35,835 nucleotides of DNA from Amycolatopsis circi (lineage in GTDB: Bacteria > Actinomycetota > Actinomycetes > Mycobacteriales > Pseudonocardiaceae): positions 1 through 35,835 of the forward strand of contig NZ_PQIA01000099.1 in the NCBI RefSeq assembly GCF_003385235.1, read 5' to 3'. Position 1 is the first letter of the stretch. Every line of letters begins with the position of its first letter. Below the pieces are notes generated by a model that searched no databases, was not told the DNA's origin, and was given only the letters and a program-made list of their open reading frames with translations. Shown piece after piece: positions 30,131 through 35,835 of this stretch. The position numbers were made by a program, and so were the translations under genes.

Positions 30131-31506
30131 AGCCGCTGGTGGTGGTCGGCGACGTGTTCCTCGACGTGGACGCGGAGGGCGTCGCGGAACGGCTCTGCCC
30201 GGACGCGCCCGTCCCGGTCGTCGACGTGACCAGCCGATGGCTGCGTGCGGGCGGAGCTGGCCTCGCGGCGTTGCTGGCGGCTCGGTCGACGGCTGAGGTG
30301 GTCCTCGTGACCGCACTCGGCGGCGACCGTTCCGCCCGCACACTCGCCGGGTTGCTCGAACCGGAAGTGACGCTGGTTCCGGTTCCGCTGGAGGGCGGCA
30401 CGGTGTCGAAAACCCGGATCCGCGCGGCCGGGCAATCGTTGGTGCGCTTGGATTCCGGCGAAGGCATTGCTTCCGCCGATACTCTGCCGGACCGAGCCGA
30501 GCGTGCCTTGCGCGGCGCCGGGGCGATCCTGGTGGCTGACTACGGCCGGGGCATCACGCGAAACCCGCGGCTGCGCGAGGTGCTGACCGAATTGGCGTCC
30601 CGGATTCCGGTGGTGTGGGATCCGCATCCGCGCGGTGCCGAGCCGGTGCCGGGAACGCGGCTGGTCACGCCGAATGCCAGCGAGGCCACTGCGGTCGTGC
30701 CGGACGCACTCGAGATGCCGGGTCTGCTGCGGGAACGCTGGAACGCCGGCGCGGTCGCGGTGACGGTCGGTTCGCGGGGTGCGTTGGTGGACGACGGTGA
30801 GTCGGTGCGGCGGATCTCGGTGCCGGACGGTGCGCAGGTCAGTGGTAGTGCGACGGATACCTGTGGTGCGGGGGACCGGTTCGCCGCGGCTGCGGCGGCC
30901 GGGTTGCTGGACGGCATGCCGGTCGCCGACGCAGTGCGCGCTGCGGTCGAAGCGGCGGCTCGGTTTGTCGCTGCGGGCGGAGCCAGTGCACTGTCCATTG
31001 AGGAAGATCGGGCAACCGAGTCCATTGAGGACTCGCAGAAGCCGGATTTCGCCGCGGGAAACGCGTTCGCGGTAGCGGAACGAGTCCGGGCGGCTGGCGG
31101 ACGGCTCGTCGCGACCGGCGGCTGTTTCGATCTCCTGCACCCCGGGCACGTCAGCCTGTTGCGGCAGGCGCGAGCCTTCGGCGACGCACTCGTGGTGTGC
31201 GTGAACTCGGACAGTTCCGTACGCCGGTTGAAAGGCCCGGGGCGACCGCTGTTGTCCGCGCGGGACCGGGCTCGGCTGCTGACCGCACTGTCCGTTGTGG
31301 ACGCTGTGGTGGTCTTCGAGGAATCGTCCCCGGTCGCGATCCTGGAGCGGCTGCGCCCGGACGTCTGGGTGAAGGGCGGCGACTACGCGGAGGCGGAGCT
31401 GCCCGAACGGGCGGTGGTCGAGCGGTACGGCGGCGAGATCGTGCTGGTGCCGACCCTGCCCGGCTATTCGACGACAAGGCTGGTCGCCGCCGCGGCCGGC
31501 CAATGA
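30127..31506 (+). CDS. hldE: Bifunctional heptose-7-phosphate kinase / heptose-1-phosphate adenylyltransferase (HldE-like)
   Basis: A 459-aa fusion. Residues 1 to about 305 form a PfkB/ribokinase-type kinase (VVGDVFLDVD at the start, GAGDRF anion hole near 245-250). Residues about 325-459 form a cytidylyltransferase-like domain with GGCFDLLHPGHVSLL (HxGH nucleotide motif), VNSDSSVRRLKG and a final GYSTTRLV. The domain order matches E. coli HldE (477 aa). It would make heptose 1,7-bisphosphate and then ADP-heptose. No GmhB phosphatase or HldD epimerase is in the window, so these must be elsewhere. GTG 30127 is coupled to gmhA. Confidence 0.9.
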   Translation: MKPLVVVGDVFLDVDAEGVAERLCPDAPVPVVDVTSRWLRAGGAGLAALLAARSTAEVVLVTALGGDRSARTLAGLLEPEVTLVPVPLEGGTVSKTRIRAAGQSLVRLDSGEGIASADTLPDRAERALRGAGAILVADYGRGITRNPRLREVLTELASRIPVVWDPHPRGAEPVPGTRLVTPNASEATAVVPDALEMPGLLRERWNAGAVAVTVGSRGALVDDGESVRRISVPDGAQVSGSATDTCGAGDRFAAAAAAGLLDGMPVADAVRAAVEAAARFVAAGGASALSIEEDRATESIEDSQKPDFAAGNAFAVAERVRAAGGRLVATGGCFDLLHPGHVSLLRQARAFGDALVVCVNSDSSVRRLKGPGRPLLSARDRARLLTALSVVDAVVVFEESSPVAILERLRPDVWVKGGDYAEAELPERAVVERYGGEIVLVPTLPGYSTTRLVAAAAGQ

Positions 31507-31528
31507 AACCTGGTCTCGAGGGAGTCTG

Positions 31529-32215
31529 ATGCGTTCTCTTGGCAACGTTCTGATCACCGGCGGCGCGTCCGGCCTCGGCGCCGCGACGGTCGAGGCGGTC
31601 CGTGCGGAAGGCGGCACCCCGTGGGTGCTCGACCGCGCCCGGCCCGCCGACGGCGTGGAATTCGTGCAGGTCGACCTCGCTGACTCCGCCGCGGCCGAGG
31701 AAGCCGTGCGCGAGGTGGCCGGAAGAGCCGGCGGGCTCGACGGAGTGGTGACCGCCGCGGGGATCGACGCGTGCGGTCCGCTCGGCGAGGTCCCGGCCAA
31801 GGACTGGGAGCGGGTCGTGCACGTGAACCTCCTGGGCACGGTCGCGGTGGTGCGGGCCGCGCTGCCGTATCTCGAGCAGTCGCACGGCCGGATCGTCACC
31901 GTGTCCTCGACGCTCGGCATCAAGGCCGTCAGCGACGCGACCGCTTACTGTGCCTCGAAATTCGGCGTGGTCGGGTTCACGCGAGCGCTCGCGGCGGAGC
32001 TTGCCGGCCGGGTCGGCGTGACGCTGCTGGTACCCGGCGGGATGTGGACCCGCTTCTTCGACGACCGGACGGAGCAGTACCGCCCGCCCGCGGACGCGAA
32101 GCTGAACCGGCCGGAGCATGTCGCCGGGACAGTGGCGTTCGCGCTCGGCCAGCCGCCGGACGCGGAGGTGCGGGAACTCGTGGTGTGCGCTTCGGAGGAG
32201 GGGTCGTGGCCATGA
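31529..32215 (+). CDS. Short-chain dehydrogenase/reductase
   Basis: A 228-aa classical SDR. The cofactor motif TGGASGLG is at residues 10-17, VVTAAGID gives the structural N/A-AG block, the catalytic serine is in VSSTLG and the Y-x3-K pair is AYCASK. LVPGGMWTRFF follows. The substrate is unknown; oxidation or reduction of the nucleotide heptose is possible since HldD is absent, but a classical SDR would not be an HldD orthologue. GAGGGAG precedes ATG 31529. Confidence 0.83.
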   Translation: MRSLGNVLITGGASGLGAATVEAVRAEGGTPWVLDRARPADGVEFVQVDLADSAAAEEAVREVAGRAGGLDGVVTAAGIDACGPLGEVPAKDWERVVHVNLLGTVAVVRAALPYLEQSHGRIVTVSSTLGIKAVSDATAYCASKFGVVGFTRALAAELAGRVGVTLLVPGGMWTRFFDDRTEQYRPPADAKLNRPEHVAGTVAFALGQPPDAEVRELVVCASEEGSWP

Positions 32216-32319
32216 GCCTGCTTGGCCAGCCGCCCCAAGCCGCCGGAGGCGAACGTGCGCCGCGCCGCGACGTTGAGCGGCGAGAACGCACAGCGTCCGC
32301 GAAAGGGGCTCGGCCATGA
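32212..32319 (+). CDS. 35-codon bridging ORF, probably non-functional
   Basis: Starts by ATGA overlap with the SDR stop and ends by ATGA overlap with the GT9 start. GGCCAGCCGCC and GGCCATGAGC each occur both at the SDR 3' end (32147, 32208) and here (32224, 32312). The frame begins MSLLG, like the GT9 start MSVLA. It is most likely a diverged duplication of the gene junction, perhaps useful only for translational coupling. Confidence 0.3.
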   Translation: MSLLGQPPQAAGGERAPRRDVERRERTASAKGARP

Positions 32320-33254
32320 GCGTCCTAGCTCTGCGCGCTCTAGGAATCGGCGACCTGCTCACCGCGGTCCCGGCACTGCGCGGTCTCCGCCAGGCATACC
32401 CGGAAGAACGGCTCGTCCTGGCCGCGCCGGAATGGCTTCGCGACCTGGTCGAGCTGGTCGACGCGATCGACGAACTGCTTCCCACTCCCGGGCTCGGCAC
32501 GCTGAACTGGCCCGGACCGCCGCCGCGGCTGGCGGTGAATCTGCACGGCAACGGGCCGGAGAGCATCCGCGACCTGATGTCCGTTCTGCCGGGCACGCTG
32601 CTCACGCACCGCAATCCGGCGGTCCCGGAGATCCCGGGCCTGGACTGGACGCCGGGCATCCACGAGGTCGATCGCTGGTGCCGGCTGGTCGAATACGGCC
32701 AGTGCCCGGCCGACCGGAGTGACCTGCGGATTTCCCCGCCGCCGGGGCCGAGTCCCGCGCCGGGGGCCGTCGTCGTGCACCCGGGTGCGGCGTTTCCCGC
32801 CCGGCGCTGGCCGCCGGAGAGGTTCGCGGAGGTAGCGCGCGAACTGGCCGCGGCCGGACATCGCGTGGTGCTCACCGGCGCGGCGGCCGAGCGTGCGTTG
32901 GCGGAGGAGGTCGCGGCGCGAGCGGGGCTGGGTGCGGAGGCGGTGCTCGCCGGACAGACCGGATTGGCCGAACTGGCCGCGCTCGTGGCCGAAGCGGCGC
33001 TGGTGGTGTGCGGGGACACCGGCGTCGGACATCTCGCGACAGCCTTCGGTACGCCGTCCGTCCTGCTCTTCGGTCCGACGCCACCCCGCTGCTGGGGACC
33101 GCCGCCGGACGTCCCGCAGCATGTCGTGCTGTGGGTAGGCGACGTCGGCGACCCGCACGGCACGGAGCCGGACGCCGGATTGCTGTTGCTGAGCAAGGAT
33201 CGCGTCCTGGCGGCCACCCAGTCGGTGCTGCGGCAGGGGGTGTCGCATGGCTGA
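32316..33254 (+). CDS. GT9 heptosyltransferase-like protein
   Basis: A 312-aa GT-B enzyme of family 9 (ADP-heptose:LPS heptosyltransferase family). It has the N-terminal ALGIGDLLTAVPAL, the mid-protein VHPGAAFPARRWPPERFAEVA and the C-terminal VCGDTGVGHLATAFGTPSVLLFGPT donor-binding block. No LPS is expected in this organism, so the acceptor is probably an exopolysaccharide or glycolipid. It follows the GmhA and HldE homologues, which supply ADP-heptose. It overlaps the next gene by 8 nt. Confidence 0.85.
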   Translation: MSVLALRALGIGDLLTAVPALRGLRQAYPEERLVLAAPEWLRDLVELVDAIDELLPTPGLGTLNWPGPPPRLAVNLHGNGPESIRDLMSVLPGTLLTHRNPAVPEIPGLDWTPGIHEVDRWCRLVEYGQCPADRSDLRISPPPGPSPAPGAVVVHPGAAFPARRWPPERFAEVARELAAAGHRVVLTGAAAERALAEEVAARAGLGAEAVLAGQTGLAELAALVAEAALVVCGDTGVGHLATAFGTPSVLLFGPTPPRCWGPPPDVPQHVVLWVGDVGDPHGTEPDAGLLLLSKDRVLAATQSVLRQGVSHG

Positions 33255-34683
33255 ACGGATCGGCGTACTCGGAGCGGGCTACGTCGGGTTGACCACCGCC
33301 GCCTGCTTCGCCGCGATGGGCCACCAAGTGTCCACTGTAGACATCGACGAGGCCAAGGTTTCCCGGTTGCGGGCCGGGGAAGTCGACCTTGCCGAGCCGG
33401 GCCTGGCCGAGCTGGTGGCCGAAGGGCTCCGGGAAGGAAACCTGACCTTCTCCGGAGATGTCGCTGCGGTCGCGTCGTCGACGATGGTGTTCCTGTGCCT
33501 GCCGACGCCGCCGGGCGAGGACGGCACCCCGGATCTCCGCGCGCTTCGCAGTGCTCTCGCCGACCTCGGCCGGGTGCTCGCGCCGGGCACGATCGTGGTG
33601 ACGAAATCGACCGTGCCGGTCGGGACCGCGCCGCTGCTCCCGGAGTATCTCGGCCGCGCGGACCTTCCGGTGGTCAGCAACCCGGAGTTCCTGCGCGAAG
33701 GCCATGTCGTGCACGACTTCCGGTTCCCGGACCGCGTCGTCGTCGGCGCGGATCCGCCGGATTCGCCTGCCGCGGACCGGGTCGCGCAGCTCTACGCGCC
33801 GACCGAATCCCGGGTGGTGCGCACGAGCAGCGCGAGCGCCGAGTTGGCCAAATACGCCAGCAACGGGTTCCTCGCGGTGAAGGCGTCGTACGCGAACACG
33901 TTGGCAGAGCTGTGCGAACAGTGCGGCGCGGACGTCCGAGATGTGTCCGCGGTGATGGGCCTCGACCCCCGGATCGGCCCGCAGTTCCTGGCCCCGGGAC
34001 CAGGCTGGGGCGGATCCTGCCTGCCGAAGGACGCCAGCGCGCTGCTGCGGACGGCGGATTCGGCGGGCGTCGAGTTCGGACTGCTTCGCGACGCGGTGCG
34101 GGTGAACACCCGGCAGCGCACGCGAATGGTCCGCGCGATCCGGACGGCGGCGACCGGGCGGCCGGACGGTCCGCTGGACGGCGTCCGGATCGGCGTGCTG
34201 GGGCTGGCGTTCAAGGCAGGCACCGGCGATGTGCGCGATTCCCCGGCGGTCGCGGTCGCGACCGAGCTGGTCCGGCGAGGCGCCGAGGTCACCGCGTACG
34301 ACCCGGCCGTCCAGTCCGAAATGGACGGTGCGACGGTCGTGGACGATCCCTATCTGGTCGCGAAAGACGCGGCCGTGCTGGCCGTTCTCACCGAATGGCC
34401 GGAATTCCGGGACCTCGACTGGCCCCGGCTCGCCGAAGCGGACGACCGGCCGGTCGTGGTCGACACCCGCAATCTGCTCGATCCGGACGTTCTCGCCGAG
34501 GCCGGGTTCGCCCGGATCGGCGTCGGCACCCCCGCGGAGGTTCCCGATGCGTGTTCTCGCCCTAGGCTGCACCCTCAAGCGCTCGCCGGACCGCTCCAGC
34601 AGCGACCTGATCGCCCGGCAGCTGCTCGACCTGTTCGCGGAACGGGGGGCGACCGGCGAACTGGTCCGGGTGGCCGACCGTGA
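33247..34683 (+). CDS. UDP-glucose 6-dehydrogenase
   Basis: A 478-aa protein as read. The NAD site GAGYVGL is at residues 8-14, STVPVGT and NPEFLREG are conserved substrate contacts, the catalytic cysteine lies in GGSCLPKDA (about residue 258), and the C-terminal domain has LGLAFKAGTGDVRDSP. It makes UDP-glucuronate, the substrate of the UXS-like gene at 26473. Family homology ends near ARIGVGTP (about residue 430). The last ~45 codons run in another frame through the start of the next gene, overlapping it by 137 nt, and look like read-through caused by a lost stop. UDP-ManNAc dehydrogenase is a less likely alternative. Confidence 0.85.
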   Translation: MAERIGVLGAGYVGLTTAACFAAMGHQVSTVDIDEAKVSRLRAGEVDLAEPGLAELVAEGLREGNLTFSGDVAAVASSTMVFLCLPTPPGEDGTPDLRALRSALADLGRVLAPGTIVVTKSTVPVGTAPLLPEYLGRADLPVVSNPEFLREGHVVHDFRFPDRVVVGADPPDSPAADRVAQLYAPTESRVVRTSSASAELAKYASNGFLAVKASYANTLAELCEQCGADVRDVSAVMGLDPRIGPQFLAPGPGWGGSCLPKDASALLRTADSAGVEFGLLRDAVRVNTRQRTRMVRAIRTAATGRPDGPLDGVRIGVLGLAFKAGTGDVRDSPAVAVATELVRRGAEVTAYDPAVQSEMDGATVVDDPYLVAKDAAVLAVLTEWPEFRDLDWPRLAEADDRPVVVDTRNLLDPDVLAEAGFARIGVGTPAEVPDACSRPRLHPQALAGPLQQRPDRPAAARPVRGTGGDRRTGPGGRP

Positions 34684-35146
34684 CGTGCGCCCCGGCGTCG
34701 AGGCCGACATGGGCGACGGCGACGAATGGCCGGAGATCCGGCGCAAGGTCGCGGCCGCGGACATCGTGCTGATCTCGACGCCGACCTGGGTCGGGCACAT
34801 GTCGAGCATCGCGCAGCGGGTCGTGGAACGGCTGAACGCCGAACAGTCCGAGACCGACGACGAGGGCCGCCCGGGGATGTTCGGCAAGGTCGGAGTCGTC
34901 GCGGTGGTCGGCAACGAGGACGGGGCGCACAAGATCACCGCGGATCTCTTCCAGTCGCTGAACGACATCGGCTTCACGATCCCGGCCCAGGGCGGGACGT
35001 ACTGGAACGGGGAAGCGATGAAGGGCGGGGACTACCAGGATCTGGACGAGACGCCGGAAGCGGTCGCGTCGACTAATGCGACGCTGGTGCGGAATGCGGT
35101 GCATCTGGCGGAGGTGTTGGGGAAGCAGCAGTATCCGGCTTCGTGA
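34547..35146 (+). CDS. Flavodoxin-fold NAD(P)H-dependent FMN reductase-like protein
   Basis: A 199-aa protein. The N-terminal MRVLALGCTLKRSPDRSSS resembles the FMN phosphate loop and STPTWVGHMSSIAQRVVERL the flavin-ring segment of NADPH-dependent FMN reductases/flavodoxin-like proteins. It would bind FMN and reduce a quinone, flavin or metal; the specific role is unknown. GCGGAGG lies upstream of ATG 34547, within the dehydrogenase gene. Its 3' end (ATLVRNAVHLAEVLGKQQYPAS) is tandemly duplicated downstream. Confidence 0.75.
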   Translation: MRVLALGCTLKRSPDRSSSDLIARQLLDLFAERGATGELVRVADRDVRPGVEADMGDGDEWPEIRRKVAAADIVLISTPTWVGHMSSIAQRVVERLNAEQSETDDEGRPGMFGKVGVVAVVGNEDGAHKITADLFQSLNDIGFTIPAQGGTYWNGEAMKGGDYQDLDETPEAVASTNATLVRNAVHLAEVLGKQQYPAS

Positions 35147-35590
35147 CGCGTGGTTTCGTGGCTGTGGCTAGGTTGCTGGGCGGAGGTCGCGAAGGCGCGA
35201 CGGAGACGGCTGGGCTGCGGCTCGGCCGGGGCTCACGGCCGCTGCCCGATAGTGCGACGCTGGCCCGGAATGCGGTGCACCTCGGGGAGGTGTTGGGGGA
35301 GCAGCAATATCGGGCTTCGCGGGTCGTGGTTTCGTGCGGCTGTGGCTGTGGCTAGGGTTGCTAGGCAGTATCCGCGAACGCGCGACGGAGACGGCTGGGC
35401 TGCGGCCCGGCCGAGGTCACGGCCGCGGCCCGATAAAGCAACGCTGGCCCGGAATGCGGTGCACCTCGGGGAGATGCTGGGGAAACAGCAATATCCGGCT
35501 TCGCGAGGCGCGGCGCCGTGTGGTCGTGGCTAGGTTGCTAAGCAGAATCCCCGAATGCGAGACGGAGACGGCTGGGCTGCTAGCCGGTCG
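35077..35590 (+). repeat. Tandem copies of the FMN-reductase-like gene 3' end
   Basis: The block translating as ATL-A/V-RNAVHL occurs near 35078, 35254 and 35438 (spacings about 176 and 184 bp). The non-coding tail GTGGCTAGGTTGCT...GACGGAGACGGCTGGGCTGC also recurs three times, the last ending near 35580. Copies 2 and 3 keep short open frames but no start or ribosome-binding site. Nothing else is visible between 35147 and 35678. Confidence 0.75.
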
Positions 35591-35678
35591 ACTTCGCGTC
35601 GTCCAGCCGGGCAAGCAGAACATCCGCTCCGTCAGGGGGAACGCCGGGCTCCTCTGCGGGCAGCAGCCCGGCCGAAGC

Positions 35679-35835
35679 TCACGGTCGCTGCCCCACCCCA
35701 GTCGCGATCTCGTGCCCGCGATGCCCGTCCGGCGCCAGCGGCGGCGTGCCCCCGCCCGCCCCCTGCCGGAGGCCATGCAGAAACTCCCGCACCGTCTCCT
35801 CAGCGGACCACTCCGGCTGCCAGTCCAATTCGGAC
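35679..35835 (-). CDS. C-terminus of a NAD-dependent epimerase/dehydratase-like protein (partial)
   Basis: The minus strand enters from the right edge with an open frame of 51 residues to a TGA at 35681-35679: LDWQPEWSAEETVREFLHGL, then GTPPLAP, ending ATGVGQRP. The LxWxPxWSAEE-x-VREFLxGL pattern is typical of the C-terminal helix of extended SDR sugar epimerases. It converges on the duplicated gene ends. The rest of the gene is outside the window, so the function is not assigned further. Confidence 0.5.
   Translation of the reverse strand, partial: SELDWQPEWSAEETVREFLHGLRQGAGGGTPPLAPDGHRGHEIATGVGQRP

Noticed and set aside
35143..35533. Two short open frames downstream of the FMN-reductase-like gene
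   Set aside because: They run through tandem copies of the gene end and have no ribosome-binding site.
1..35835. tRNA, rRNA, insertion sequence or prophage
   Set aside because: No cloverleaf-like segment, transposase, integrase or terminal inverted repeats with target duplications were recognised by eye.

Overview
The window is high-GC actinobacterial DNA, probably from an Amycolatopsis-like actinomycete. This rests on strong G/C third positions, frequent GTG starts, ATGA/GTGA gene overlaps, and recurrent long palindromes built on GTCCGTGAGGGG between genes. No tRNA, rRNA, CRISPR array, insertion sequence or integrase was seen. The genus is an inference from style only.

Left part (about 0.4-11.1 kb): an apparently complete nicotinate (niacin) catabolic cluster, all on the + strand. 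It encodes a 6-hydroxynicotinate 3-monooxygenase (NicC-like), an MFS/NiaP-like transporter, a three-subunit molybdenum hydroxylase (FAD, Mo and 2Fe-2S subunits, candidate nicotinate hydroxylase) with a CoxG-like membrane-anchored partner, maleamate amidase (NicF-like), N-formylmaleamate deformylase (NicD-like), 2,5-dihydroxypyridine dioxygenase (NicX-like) and maleate isomerase (NicE-like). Together they would take nicotinate to fumarate with release of formate and ammonia. Two 15-bp-period direct-repeat elements, one before nicC and one before nicX, look like a shared operator. A perfect 24-bp hairpin separates nicD from nicX. A decayed minus-strand gene, possibly of the BKACE/DUF849 family, follows.

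Middle part (about 11.9-21.4 kb): genes of stress or redox character. They are a hemerythrin, an ATP-grasp ligase and a DUF2188-like small protein; an HSL-type alpha/beta hydrolase divergent from a CocE/NonD hydrolase; and a molybdopterin oxidoreductase lacking the usual [4Fe-4S] cysteines, divergent from a degenerate alpha/beta hydrolase, a zinc alcohol dehydrogenase and a tiny hydrophilic protein.

Right part (about 21.5-35.2 kb): a cell-envelope or extracellular glycan locus. It has two GT4-type and two paralogous GT2 glycosyltransferases, a polysaccharide pyruvyl transferase, a UDP-glucuronate decarboxylase-like gene carrying a frameshift, a NodU/CmcH-type carbamoyltransferase, GmhA-like phosphoheptose isomerase, HldE-like heptose kinase/nucleotidyltransferase, an SDR, a GT9 heptosyltransferase-like protein, UDP-glucose dehydrogenase and an FMN reductase-like protein. 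The 3' end of an epimerase-like gene enters from the right edge on the minus strand. The gene set predicts an ADP-heptose and UDP-glucuronate/UDP-xylose based glycan in a Gram-positive.

The strongest unifying signal is regulatory. Almost every transcription unit from 11.9 to 29 kb starts with a sigma-B/SigF-type promoter (GNNT, 14-16 nt, GGGTA), often as divergent pairs, in one case sharing a palindromic GTTAAC as -35 for both directions. The middle and right parts therefore look like one general-stress regulon. A second unusual signal is repeated tandem duplication of gene 3' ends, including the stop codon, at five or six separate loci.
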